Source of the DNA: Ralstonia insidiosa
Lineage (GTDB): Bacteria; Pseudomonadota; Gammaproteobacteria; Burkholderiales; Burkholderiaceae
Direction of reading: 5' to 3'
Assembly: GCF_008801405.1 (NCBI RefSeq)
Contig: NZ_VZPV01000001.1
Span: 930,001-994,000, forward strand
DNA length: 64,000 nt
The notes beneath the pieces were generated by a model. The model saw only the letters and a program-made list of their open reading frames with translations, made no database searches and had not been told where the DNA came from. Numbering within the stretch: position 1 is the stretch's first letter; every line of letters begins with the position of its first letter. The position numbers and the translations under genes were made by a program. Shown piece by piece: positions 33,714-41,867 of the stretch.

Positions 33714-34484
33714 ATGCCGATGACTGGCGCATCTTCCACGCACCTCGTCCTGATCCCGAGCTACAACCCGGGCGTCAAGCTTGACGAGACCGTGCGCAGC
33801 GCCCGCACGCAATGGAACCCCGTGTGGGTGGTGGTCGACGGCAGTACCGATGGCAGCGCCGAGCGCCTGCAGGCCATGGCCGCGCAAGACCCGGGGCTGC
33901 ACGTGATCGTGCTGCCGCGCAATCGGGGCAAGGGCGTGGCCATTCAGGCCGGGCTCGAGGCCGCTGCCGCGCATGGTTTCTCTTACGTGCTGACCATGGA
34001 TTCCGACGGCCAGCACCCCGCTGACCTGATCCCCGCCTTCATGGCCGCCTCGCAGGCGGCGCCCGATGCCATGATTCTCGGGCAACCGGTATTTGACGCA
34101 AGCGCACCGCAATTGCGCGTGCAGGGGCGGCGCCTGTCGAACGTGTGCGCGGACATCGAAACGCTATGGGCGGGCATTGGCGATACGTTGTTCGGATTCC
34201 GCGTGTATCCGATCGCGCCGCTGCTTGCCATCATGCGCCGGCACACCTGGATGCGCGGTTTCGACTTCGACCCCGAAGCGGCCGTGCGCCTGTGCTGGGC
34301 CGGTGTGCGCCCCATTCGGGTGGATGCGCCGGTGCGCTACTTTCGGGTGAGTGAAGGTGGCGTGTCGCACTTCCAATATCTGCGCGACAACATCCTGCTG
34401 GTGGGCATGCACCTGCGCCTGATAGCGGGTGGGCTGCTGCGTTTGCCCTGGCAGGTCGCACGACGCTTGCAGCGGGGCTGGTAG
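33714..34484 (+). CDS. Glycosyltransferase family 2
   Basis: 256 aa. GT-A fold signature: LVLIPSYNPGVKLDE, VVVDGSTDGS, and the DxD-type motif TMDSDGQHP. A C-terminal amphipathic segment (LIAGGLLRLPWQVARRL) could touch the membrane. It resembles dolichol-phosphate-mannose-type or APE-cluster glycosyltransferases that add a sugar to a lipid acceptor. I chose ATG 33714; ATG 33720 is equally possible. It is co-oriented with the carrier protein gene. Confidence 0.85.
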   Translation: MPMTGASSTHLVLIPSYNPGVKLDETVRSARTQWNPVWVVVDGSTDGSAERLQAMAAQDPGLHVIVLPRNRGKGVAIQAGLEAAAAHGFSYVLTMDSDGQHPADLIPAFMAASQAAPDAMILGQPVFDASAPQLRVQGRRLSNVCADIETLWAGIGDTLFGFRVYPIAPLLAIMRRHTWMRGFDFDPEAAVRLCWAGVRPIRVDAPVRYFRVSEGGVSHFQYLRDNILLVGMHLRLIAGGLLRLPWQVARRLQRGW

Positions 34485-34497
34485 AGGCGACGCCGGC

Positions 34498-35079
34498 TTA
34501 TGCGATGGCGCGCGCGCCGGCTTTGGCCTGGTTCAGCAGGGTCTGTGCTGCGAGCCACGCCCGCGTGGCGGCAGTCGGATCGCCCGCGGCACGCGCATCT
34601 GCTGTGGCGCCGGAAAGCAGCATCACATAGACCCCCGCGAGTTGCCGCGCCGCATCGGCGGGCACGACCTCCGCGAGCAGCGTCTCGATCATGTTGAGCA
34701 GGTCGTCGCGGTAGCGTATCGCCACGTCGGTCACCTTGGGGCAGGTCGCGCCAAACTCGGCCAGCGCGCGCTCGAACAGGCAGCCCGCAAACTCCGGGCT
34801 GCGGAACCACGCCTCATACCAGTCGAAGATGCCCTTCAGGCGGGCCGTGACGTCAGGCATGGTCGAAAGCTGCTCGGCCATGCTGTTCATGATGAAGGTA
34901 TAGCGCTGCTCCAGCACTTCCTTGATCAGGTCTTCCTTGCCGGAAAAGTGCCGATAAAGCGTCATGCGCGCGACGCCGGACTCGCTGATGATCCAATCGA
35001 TGCCGACCGGGTAGAAGCCGTGCCGGGAAAACAGCTCGCTGGCCTTGTCTACCACCTGTTGGCGCTTGCTTGCGCGCAT
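34498..35079 (-). CDS. TetR-family transcriptional regulator
   Basis: 193 aa. N-terminal helix-turn-helix of the TetR type (ELFSRHGFYPVGIDWIISESGVARMTLYRHFSGKEDL), followed by an all-helical ligand domain (IFDWYEAWF.SPEFAGCLFERALAEF, as in the TetR_C relatives of NemR/YcdC type). It is convergent with the glycosyltransferase gene and may control the APE-like genes or an unlinked target; nothing in sequence decides this. Confidence 0.88.
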   Translation of the reverse strand: MRASKRQQVVDKASELFSRHGFYPVGIDWIISESGVARMTLYRHFSGKEDLIKEVLEQRYTFIMNSMAEQLSTMPDVTARLKGIFDWYEAWFRSPEFAGCLFERALAEFGATCPKVTDVAIRYRDDLLNMIETLLAEVVPADAARQLAGVYVMLLSGATADARAAGDPTAATRAWLAAQTLLNQAKAGARAIA

Positions 35080-35216
35080 CGCACCCTCTCTTGATTGCTG
35101 GCTTGCATCTTAGCATCGGCCACTTGCCGCATCCTGTGGATCGGGCTGCGGCCAAACCGTGCGCAGACTGTTGTTGCCCTGTCAGCTTTACGCTTTGGTA
35201 ACACAACGGCACATGG

Positions 35217-35246
35217 TTGACGCTAAAGTAGACCGATCTATATCAT
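35217..35246 (+). promoter_or_regulatory. Sigma-70-like promoter upstream of the Sel1-type lipoprotein
   Basis: TTGACG (35217-35222), 18-bp spacer, TATCAT (35241-35246); alternatively TATATC with a 16-bp spacer. It precedes the start at 35375 by about 130 bp. Confidence 0.5.
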
Positions 35247-35374
35247 GTGCCCGCGATTCGTTATGTGGGGCGGGGAATAGAAGGCTTTGCGCGATCGGCT
35301 GGGGTACAACCATCCGGGGCTGACAGGGCCTCTCTCAATCGAACAGCAACAATAAGAAATTAGGGGTCAGACGA

Positions 35375-35956
35375 ATGCGTAATCGTTTGCTGATGCTGGG
35401 GGCCGTCGTGTGGCTGGCCGCCTGTGCCCAGCCTCAACCGCTCAGCGATGTGGTGCGGATTTGCGACGATCGTGGGTGTGCCGATCGACCGAAGGCTCAA
35501 GTGGCTTTTGACCAGGCGAATATCCCGGACGAAGACCCGCGTATCACGGCCCTTAAAGAAGTTGCCAAGCGAGAACCCAAGGCCGCCTATGACCTGGGTC
35601 TGCGCTACTTCCGCGGCGACGGCGTGCGCCAGGACAGCTATCAGGCGCTGGTGTGGATGCGCGAGGCTGGCGAGCACGGCAACCTGCAGGCGCAGAAGGC
35701 ACTCGGCGCGTTCTATCTGTTCGGCCTCGAAGAGATGGGCTCCGATCCGGCAGAAGCCGAAAAATGGCTCTCGATTGCGGTGAGCCGCGGCGACAAGGAA
35801 TCCAAGAAACTGCTCGACGAAGCGCGCAAGGCAAAACGGTCGGAGCAGGACGACTACAAGTGGCGCTCGCAGTGGCGCACCACCTATTACAACTATTGGT
35901 ACTCGGGTTATCCGTATCTGGGCGTCTGGCGTCAGACGACCTGGTACTGGTATTGA
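35375..35956 (+). CDS. Sel1-repeat lipoprotein
   Basis: 193 aa. A lipoprotein signal peptide with lipobox (MLGAVVWLAAC) is followed by two to three Sel1-type repeats (AAYDLGLRYFRGDGVRQDSYQALVWM; GNLQAQKALGAFYLFGL; AEAEKWLSIAVSRG). The C-terminus is rich in Tyr and Trp (YYNYWYSGYPY, WYWY), an odd aromatic tail. It probably acts as a periplasmic protein-interaction scaffold anchored in the outer membrane. Confidence 0.8.
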   Translation: MRNRLLMLGAVVWLAACAQPQPLSDVVRICDDRGCADRPKAQVAFDQANIPDEDPRITALKEVAKREPKAAYDLGLRYFRGDGVRQDSYQALVWMREAGEHGNLQAQKALGAFYLFGLEEMGSDPAEAEKWLSIAVSRGDKESKKLLDEARKAKRSEQDDYKWRSQWRTTYYNYWYSGYPYLGVWRQTTWYWY

Positions 35957-36102
35957 CCGGTGACCACATAGCGAAAGCGTTATCGCGTTTTTAAGGCGCT
36001 TTGGGGAGGGGGAAAAACTCGTCGCGCGCCTTGCCAAGGGGGGCTTATCGAGTCGAAGGACGCGTAAGCCGGAAATCGACTCAATTCGAGCCACAAAACA
36101 AT

Positions 36103-36936
36103 ATGAAAACCAATCTCTTCAGCCGCACTGCCAAGTTTGCAGGCGTGGCCGTGATCGCTGCTTCCCTCGCCGCATGTGCGGGTGGTGGCGTTGTGACCCC
36201 GGGCGGCCAGAACGCCGGCGTGAGCGGTGCTGCGGCAGGCGGCTCCAGCGCAGGTGCAGACCCGACGCTCGAGCGTTGCGCCTCGCCGCTGGGCACGATC
36301 GCCATGGATGACGGCCGCAACGCCGACTGGTACGGCCAGTTCGGTAGCGCCACCAAGATCACCACGATCGACCCGCTGCTGCGCTTGGCTGTGCAGCAGT
36401 CCAACTGCTTCGTGATCACGTCGATCGGCAACCAGAAGACCGACGCACGCCTGTCGCGCATCACCGATCTGCAGCGCAACTCCGGCGAATACCGTGCCGG
36501 TTCCAAGCAGCAGAAGGGCCAGCGTGTGGCGGCTGACTACTACATGGAGCCGCAGATCATCATCAACGACTCGCCGATCGGTGGGGTGGCGGGTGCTGTG
36601 GGCGGCCTGCTGGGCAACAGCGCGATTGCCGCGCTGGCCGGCAGCGTGAAGTCGAAGGCTTCGGTCGTGACGCTGACGCTGTTTGACGTGCGCTCGGCCG
36701 TGCAGATCGCCGCTGCCGAAGGCAGTTCGACGGCCACCAACTACGGTGCTGTACTGGCCGGCTTTGGCGGTGGCGTGGGCGGCGGTCTGGCTGGCTTCTC
36801 CAGCACGCCGGAAGGCAAGGCCACGGTGGTCGCCTTCATTGATGCCTGGAACAAGATGGTCGTTGCGCTGCGCAGCTACAAGGCGCAAGACGTGAAGGGC
36901 GGTCTGGGCCGTGGCGGTCAGCTCAAGGTCAACTGA
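36103..36936 (+). CDS. CsgG/HfaB-like lipoprotein
   Basis: 277 aa from ATG 36103 (MKTNLFSRTAK). Lipobox-like SLAACAGGG after the signal peptide. The central part resembles the CsgG/HfaB family (LEPLLRLAVQQSNCFVITSIG-type region, then a Gly/Ala-rich hairpin GGVAGAVGGLLGNSAIAAL and SKASVVTLTLFDVRSAVQIAAAEG). Family members form outer membrane pores or assemble at the outer membrane. No csgA/csgE partners lie next to it. It is followed by a bidirectional terminator. Confidence 0.65.
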   Translation: MKTNLFSRTAKFAGVAVIAASLAACAGGGVVTPGGQNAGVSGAAAGGSSAGADPTLERCASPLGTIAMDDGRNADWYGQFGSATKITTIDPLLRLAVQQSNCFVITSIGNQKTDARLSRITDLQRNSGEYRAGSKQQKGQRVAADYYMEPQIIINDSPIGGVAGAVGGLLGNSAIAALAGSVKSKASVVTLTLFDVRSAVQIAAAEGSSTATNYGAVLAGFGGGVGGGLAGFSSTPEGKATVVAFIDAWNKMVVALRSYKAQDVKGGLGRGGQLKVN

Positions 36937-36992
36937 GTATTGAGCGGGGATTCACACAGAAGAGACGCCTAGCGTCCTGATGTGTCAAAGAG

Positions 36993-37026
36993 AAAAGCCT
37001 GCGGCGGTGACGTCGCAGGCTTTTTT
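36993..37026. terminator. Bidirectional terminator between the CsgG-like and cytochrome genes
   Basis: AAAAGCCTGCG pairs with CGCAGGCTTTTTT; the A run on one side and T run on the other make it usable from both convergent genes. Confidence 0.85.
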
Positions 37027-37046
37027 CTTTGTTGAATGCGATGGTG

Positions 37047-37856
37047 TCAGCGCGCGTCTTTCGGCTTGTCGCCCTTGGGCCAATCCTTGACGCGTTCGGC
37101 ATAGTCGGGGCGCGGCTGCTGGGTGAAGAACCCGGCCACGTCCACGGCCTCCTGCGCTGTCAACGTGCTGCCCTGGCCTAGCGGCATGTTGTGCTTCACG
37201 AACGGGGCCGCCGTGTACAGGCGTGCCATGCCCGCACCGACATTGAACGCATCCTTGCCCCACAGCGGCGGCATGAAGTAGCCGCCTTGCAGGTTCGGCA
37301 TGCCCTGGCCTTCGGCGCCGTGGCAGGCTGCGCAACGCTGCGCATAGATGGCCTTGCCGTTTTCGTGATTCGGCACGAGCGTGGTGTCGATCTTCTCGAA
37401 GCCGCGACCGTTCACGTTGGTGCCCACGGGCACACCGCTGGACAGCCACTTCATGTACGCGAGGATGGCGTTCATGTCCTCGCCGTCAAAGGCAATCGGC
37501 TTGCCGTTCATCGAGCGCTGGAAGCAATCATTCACGCGCTGCTGCAATGAAATGACGGCGCCACTGCGCGCGCGGTATTCCGGAAACGCGGCGGTCAGCC
37601 CCACCCACGGGGCGGCGTATGGCGTGGTGCCGCCGTTCAGGTGGCAGCTCGTGCAGTTCAGGCCGTTGCCGACGTTGTGGGGCAACTGGCGCTTGGTGTC
37701 TGTGAGGATCAGCTTGCCGCGCTTGATGGCGTCGCCCACCGGGCCGGCAGGGATGGTGGCTTCGTCGGGCACCGGCAGTGTGCTCGGCGTGGTTTGTGCG
37801 AATGCGGATGTGCTGACAGCCAGCGCCAATGCGGCGCCGAGTTTGCCAAGCGTCAT
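37047..37856 (-). CDS. Dihaem c-type cytochrome, thiosulfate dehydrogenase (TsdA)-like
   Basis: 269 aa from ATG 37856 with signal peptide (STSAFAQ). Two haem-binding motifs: CTSCH near residue 71 and CAACH near 170. Between them, FPEYRARSGAVISLQQRVNDCF and RSMNGKPI, then ILAYMKWLSSG, match the TsdA pattern; the Cys of NDCF may be the distal haem ligand typical of these enzymes. It would oxidise thiosulfate to tetrathionate or pass electrons in the periplasm. The two sulfur-transport-like genes directly upstream on the same strand support a sulfur role. Confidence 0.7.
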   Translation of the reverse strand: MTLGKLGAALALAVSTSAFAQTTPSTLPVPDEATIPAGPVGDAIKRGKLILTDTKRQLPHNVGNGLNCTSCHLNGGTTPYAAPWVGLTAAFPEYRARSGAVISLQQRVNDCFQRSMNGKPIAFDGEDMNAILAYMKWLSSGVPVGTNVNGRGFEKIDTTLVPNHENGKAIYAQRCAACHGAEGQGMPNLQGGYFMPPLWGKDAFNVGAGMARLYTAAPFVKHNMPLGQGSTLTAQEAVDVAGFFTQQPRPDYAERVKDWPKGDKPKDAR

Positions 37857-37908
37857 GTTGCCCCCTGTGGGTTGGTTGTGTGTTGTTCTAGAGGTCGAGG
37901 TTGCGCGG

Positions 37909-38322
37909 CTAGCGTTTGCGCTCGATGGCGCTGAAGACGGCCATGCCCGCCAGCATGGCAACGACAAAGCCGATGGCCTTGGGTACGCCCGCGCCCAGCG
38001 CCACCAGTGCCGGCCCCGGGCAGAACCCTGCCAGGCCCCAGCCGATACCGAAGACTGCGCTGCCGAGTACCAGCCGTGTGGTGATGCCCGTAGCCGACGG
38101 CCATTGGATCGACGTGCCGAGCAGCGAGCGCCCGCGTCGCCGCGCGATGAAGAAGGCGATCACGCCCACCGCAATCGCCCCGGCCATCACGAAGGCCAGC
38201 GATGGGTCCCAGTGGCCGAACAGATCCAGAAAGCCGAGTACCTTGGCCGGATTGGCCATGCCCGACACGATGAGCCCCGCACCAAACAGCAGGCCCGCGA
38301 TCAACGCGATCACGATCGGCAT
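37909..38322 (-). CDS. YeeE/YedE-family half transporter (DUF6691 type)
   Basis: 137 aa with four hydrophobic segments (MPIVIALIAGLLFGAGLIVSG, PSLAFVMAGAIAVGVIAFFI). Motifs of the sulfur-transport family are present: LFGAGLIVSGMANPAKVLGFLD and a C-terminal AGFCPGPALVALG, whose Cys is the likely thiol or sulfur-handling residue. Works with the adjacent 144-aa subunit, whose stop lies 1 bp from this start region; such pairs move sulfur species (thiosulfate or persulfide) across the inner membrane. Confidence 0.85.
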   Translation of the reverse strand: MPIVIALIAGLLFGAGLIVSGMANPAKVLGFLDLFGHWDPSLAFVMAGAIAVGVIAFFIARRRGRSLLGTSIQWPSATGITTRLVLGSAVFGIGWGLAGFCPGPALVALGAGVPKAIGFVVAMLAGMAVFSAIERKR

Positions 38323-38323
38323 G

Positions 38324-38758
38324 TCAGCCTCCCACCACGTGTCGCATCACGAACACGGTGACGATGCCCGCGGCCATGAAGGTGAGGGTTGCCACCAGCG
38401 AGCGTACGGAGCCGCGCGACAAACCGCAGACACCGTGGCCGCTCGTGCAGCCGCCCGCATAGCGCGTACCGATGCCGACCAGGAAGCCGGCGGCGAGGAC
38501 CTCGCCCCAGCCGGCGGAGATGTCCGGCACCACTGGCTGACCGAGCAGCGCCGCAATGACTGGCGCCCCGATCATCCCGACAAGAAAGGCGATACGCCAG
38601 TCCATGTCGCCACGCGGGCGCTGCAGCAGCCCGCCTACGATGCCGCTGATGCCGGCAATGCGTCCGTTGCCCAGTACCAGCACGGCTGCGGCCAACCCGA
38701 TGATCAGGCCGCCAATCATGGCCGCGCCCGGCGTGAAATGCGCAAAGTCAATCGACAT
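38324..38758 (-). CDS. YeeE/YedE-family half transporter
   Basis: 144 aa, four hydrophobic segments; conserved GTRYAGGCTSGHGVCGLSRGS with two Cys, the family hallmark for sulfur passage. First gene of the sulfur operon. An AT-rich stretch directly upstream (38784-38822) is the likely promoter/operator. Confidence 0.88.
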   Translation of the reverse strand: MSIDFAHFTPGAAMIGGLIIGLAAAVLVLGNGRIAGISGIVGGLLQRPRGDMDWRIAFLVGMIGAPVIAALLGQPVVPDISAGWGEVLAAGFLVGIGTRYAGGCTSGHGVCGLSRGSVRSLVATLTFMAAGIVTVFVMRHVVGG

Positions 38759-38783
38759 GGGAGCAGGGATGGGGAGAAATTAA

Positions 38784-38822
38784 TTAGGTCTCAAATAATA
38801 TATAAATTTGTAGATTGTTTGT
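38784..38822 (-). promoter_or_regulatory. AT-rich promoter/operator of the sulfur operon
   Basis: A strikingly AT-rich block (containing AAATAATATATAAATTT on the plus strand) in otherwise GC-rich DNA, 26-64 bp before the first YeeE start. Similar genes are often controlled by BigR/SqrR-type persulfide sensors that bind AT-rich inverted repeats; no such regulator gene is nearby, so this is inference. Confidence 0.4.
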
Positions 38823-38903
38823 TGGATCCCCCCAGGGATACGAAAGCATCACGCGCGAGCAATGCCGTGTCTTCGCGCGCGTGAGCTACCGCCAGCGTAT
38901 TCG

Positions 38904-40013
38904 TTACAGGCGGATCACATAGCCTTCACGCGGGTGTGTACGCCCGGCGTGCAGCGCGGCAATGCGCGCTTGTGCAGCCGTCATGCCGTGCTCCTCGATC
39001 AGCGTGAGCCAGCCGTGCGCGGGTTCGCGTACGTGGTCGATGAAGCGTCGTTGTGCCGCGTTGAATTTCTCGGTGACGACGGCGGGGCCCCAGTCGGCGT
39101 TGCGCTTGCGGATCTGTACCGGCGCGAAATAGAACTGCGGCGCCGGGCCGGGCAGAGCTTCGGATTGGATGAAATCCGTGTTCTGCGCGGAGCCCGCAAA
39201 GCAGTCGTACACCAGCGCATCGCCAAGGTGCTCGTGTACGCGCCGGCGCAGTGCTGCATCGCCGGAGAAGTCGACGTAGAGCGTGGGGATGTCGGTGGCA
39301 AGCGTATCGAGTGCGTCGTAAGTGACGCTGTCGTGGTAGCAGCCTAGGCCGTCGACGAAGGCGCGATTGCTTGCAGAGGTGAGCGCGGTGAGCGTGAGCC
39401 CCGGCGTGTCCTGCAGGCAGAACGCCGTGCCATACGCCGTCTTGCTGGAGGCGCTGGAGAACACCAGCCGCCGTGCGCCAAAGAAGGCGTTGTCCGAGAG
39501 AAAATCCGCCAGCATGAAAGACGTGATGAACAGCGGCCGGTACAGGATCTGGTAGTTCTCCAGCGCGGCGTCGTAGGCCGCGTCCTGTGTCACGCGCGTG
39601 TACTGGTTGTAGGCAGAGACCAGCGACTGGCGGTGTGCGGCACCATCGTAGAAGCCACGCGGCGTCACCCGTTCGGGCTGCATGCGCAGGTGCGTGGCGA
39701 TCGGGAAATAGCCGTAGAAACGCTCGCCCACGTCGATGCCTTCCACGGTGGAGCTCACCACATCGGCAAAACCCCACACCGGCATGTGGCCCCAGCCTTC
39801 CTGCCCGGTGGGGAAGAACGACCAATACTGCATGGCATCGCCAAAGGCCGCGTAGGTGATGTTGTTGGTGGTGAGCGCGAAGCGGTCCAGGCGCAAGACG
39901 ACCTCGCCGGGCGCAGCCTGGGGGGCTGCATCGGCGCTTTCCAGCCGGCTTTCGTTTAGGGCATGCTTGTGCGTGAAGAGCCGCTCGTATGGGGCGTTCT
40001 TGGGGGCGTTCAT
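38904..40013 (-). CDS. DUF2855-family protein
   Basis: 369 aa. Matches the DUF2855 family: LRLDRFALTTNNITYAAFGD, YWSFFP.GQEGWGHMPVWGFA, YGYFPIATHLRMQPE, and LVFSSASSKTAYGTA (a Rossmann-like segment). The fold resembles quinone-oxidoreductase/MDR enzymes without a clear active-site assignment; function unknown. A TetR gene starts 33 bp away in the opposite direction and probably controls it. Confidence 0.85.
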   Translation of the reverse strand: MNAPKNAPYERLFTHKHALNESRLESADAAPQAAPGEVVLRLDRFALTTNNITYAAFGDAMQYWSFFPTGQEGWGHMPVWGFADVVSSTVEGIDVGERFYGYFPIATHLRMQPERVTPRGFYDGAAHRQSLVSAYNQYTRVTQDAAYDAALENYQILYRPLFITSFMLADFLSDNAFFGARRLVFSSASSKTAYGTAFCLQDTPGLTLTALTSASNRAFVDGLGCYHDSVTYDALDTLATDIPTLYVDFSGDAALRRRVHEHLGDALVYDCFAGSAQNTDFIQSEALPGPAPQFYFAPVQIRKRNADWGPAVVTEKFNAAQRRFIDHVREPAHGWLTLIEEHGMTAAQARIAALHAGRTHPREGYVIRL

Positions 40014-40046
40014 GGTGTCTCCTCCATTTTCGGGATCGATGGGCTG

Positions 40047-40739
40047 ATGGCTTCACTCTATCGCCGGCAATCCGGCACCGGGTTCGGAAACGCGCCGACG
40101 GAACACACCGCACCGGCAGGCCCCGCCAAGCCGCTGAAACGGCCGTCGCAGCGCCGTGCGAAGTTCACCGTGCAGGCCATCTACGAGGCGTTTGTTCGGA
40201 TTTGGCAGCGCGACGGCGCACAGGCCGCCACCACGCGCGCGGTGGCGCTGGAGGCCGGCTGCTCGGTCGGCACGTTGTACGAGTACTTCCCGAACAAGGA
40301 GGCACTGCTGTCCGGCTATGTGCGTCACACCATCGAGGTGCTGCTCGGGCGCATTCAGCGCGAGGTGATCGATCGCACGAATCTGCCCTGGCGCGACCGC
40401 GTGCGCCATCTTGTGCGCCTGACCTGCGGCGATCCGGCGCTCGATCCGCCGTACTTCGACCACGCCATGCTGATGCGCGAAGACCGCATCGCCGAGCCCA
40501 AGCACCACCGGCGTTTCTTCGACGAGCTGAGCGCCGCCTGGCGTCAGGCGCTGGATGCCTGTGCCGACCTGCCGGCCCGGCCCGAGGACGCCTTGCTGCA
40601 GACACTGCTGCTGGCCATCTGGGGCGCCCGGCGCTACCGCGTGCTGTTGCCCGATGCGCCACCTGCACCCGACGTGTGGATCGGCGAGATGGAGCGGCTC
40701 TGCCTCGTTGCCCTGGCTGCCACGCAAGACGTTGCTTGA
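40047..40739 (+). CDS. TetR-family regulator divergent from the DUF2855 gene
   Basis: 230 aa from ATG 40047 (MASLYRRQSG). An unusually long, basic, Pro-rich head precedes the helix-turn-helix (VQAIYEAFVRIWQRDG; VALEAGCSVGTLYEYFPNKEALL). The ligand domain is helical. Divergent position with a 33-bp spacer implies shared operator control of the DUF2855 gene. Confidence 0.88.
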   Translation: MASLYRRQSGTGFGNAPTEHTAPAGPAKPLKRPSQRRAKFTVQAIYEAFVRIWQRDGAQAATTRAVALEAGCSVGTLYEYFPNKEALLSGYVRHTIEVLLGRIQREVIDRTNLPWRDRVRHLVRLTCGDPALDPPYFDHAMLMREDRIAEPKHHRRFFDELSAAWRQALDACADLPARPEDALLQTLLLAIWGARRYRVLLPDAPPAPDVWIGEMERLCLVALAATQDVA

Positions 40740-40839
40740 TGTCGCATGGTGCCGACACTGGGTGCAAACAAGGGTGCGAACCGATTGTCTGGGCAGTGCA
40801 TCCTCGCTAGGCTGGGATTTTGCTGTTGAGGGCCGCACG

Positions 40840-41802
40840 ATGAGTTGGCAGAACTGGGTCGTCTCGTGGAAGGTGCGCAGGCAGATCAAGAGGCCGACCG
40901 AACGGGAGCCCTTTGACCCAGTCGCCACGCGCATCGGCGCGGAGAAGCGGAAGATGCCGTCGCCGGTGGAGCTGCCGCCGGACTGGCGCATCGTGCCTGC
41001 CAGGAGTGGCCTGACCGGCGAGTGGATCGAACCCGCCGATCTCGACATGCTGGACGACCCCCCGCCCGTGGTGCTCTACCTGCACGGTGGCGGCTACTTC
41101 TTCTGCAGCCCCCGTACACATCGCCCCATCACGATCGGCCTGGCCACGCATGCGCGCTCGCGCGTGCACGTGCCGGACTACCGCCTGGCGCCCGAACACC
41201 CGTTTCCTGCTGCCATTGAAGACGCCCTGGCCAGCTATCGCACGCTGCTGGCGCATGGGGTGTCGCCCGCGCAGATCGTGGTGGCGGGGGATTCGGCAGG
41301 GGGCGGGTTGGCGCTGGCGCTGCTGGTAGCGTTGCGCGACGCGGGGGACCCACTGCCAGCCGGCGCGATCCTCTACTCGCCTTGGACGGACCTGGCCGCT
41401 ACCGGCCAGAGCCTGATCGACAACGACGAATCCGACGTGATGTTCCGCGGCGCGTGGATGGCCTATGGCGCCACGATCTACCTGGGCGATTCGGGCATGC
41501 CGGTGGATCACCCGCTGGTGTCGCCGCTGTATGCGGACTTCACCGGTTTGCCGCCGCTGCATTGCTACGTGAGCACCAGCGAGGTGCTGCGCGACGACAC
41601 TCTCCGAATGGCCGAGCGTGCGCGGGCGGCCGGGGTATCCGTTTCGGTAGAAATGGGCCGCCGGCTTCCGCACGTGTGGCCGATCTTCTATCCTTTTCTT
41701 CCAGAGGCGCGCATTGCGCTCAAACGATCGGGTGAGCAGATCAGACGACTGGTCGCCGCTCGACGTGAGAACCGAGAACCGGTGGAACTGACGCCGGCAT
41801 GA
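40840..41802 (+). CDS. Alpha/beta hydrolase of the hormone-sensitive lipase family
   Basis: 320 aa from ATG 40840. Oxyanion-hole motif LYLHGGGYFF and nucleophile elbow VVAGDSAGGG (Ser in GDSAG), plus DYRLAPEHPFPAA and SPWTDLA typical of HSL esterases. The acid residue is likely Asp in LRDDT and the His in LPHVWP. Probably a cytoplasmic short-chain esterase. The gene follows the TetR gene by 100 bp. Confidence 0.9.
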   Translation: MSWQNWVVSWKVRRQIKRPTEREPFDPVATRIGAEKRKMPSPVELPPDWRIVPARSGLTGEWIEPADLDMLDDPPPVVLYLHGGGYFFCSPRTHRPITIGLATHARSRVHVPDYRLAPEHPFPAAIEDALASYRTLLAHGVSPAQIVVAGDSAGGGLALALLVALRDAGDPLPAGAILYSPWTDLAATGQSLIDNDESDVMFRGAWMAYGATIYLGDSGMPVDHPLVSPLYADFTGLPPLHCYVSTSEVLRDDTLRMAERARAAGVSVSVEMGRRLPHVWPIFYPFLPEARIALKRSGEQIRRLVAARRENREPVELTPA

Positions 41803-41867
41803 TCTGACTGGAGGCCCCGCAAGCATGCTCGCGCCCCAGTCAGCCAAGCGCAGACGGGGAGCCCAGC

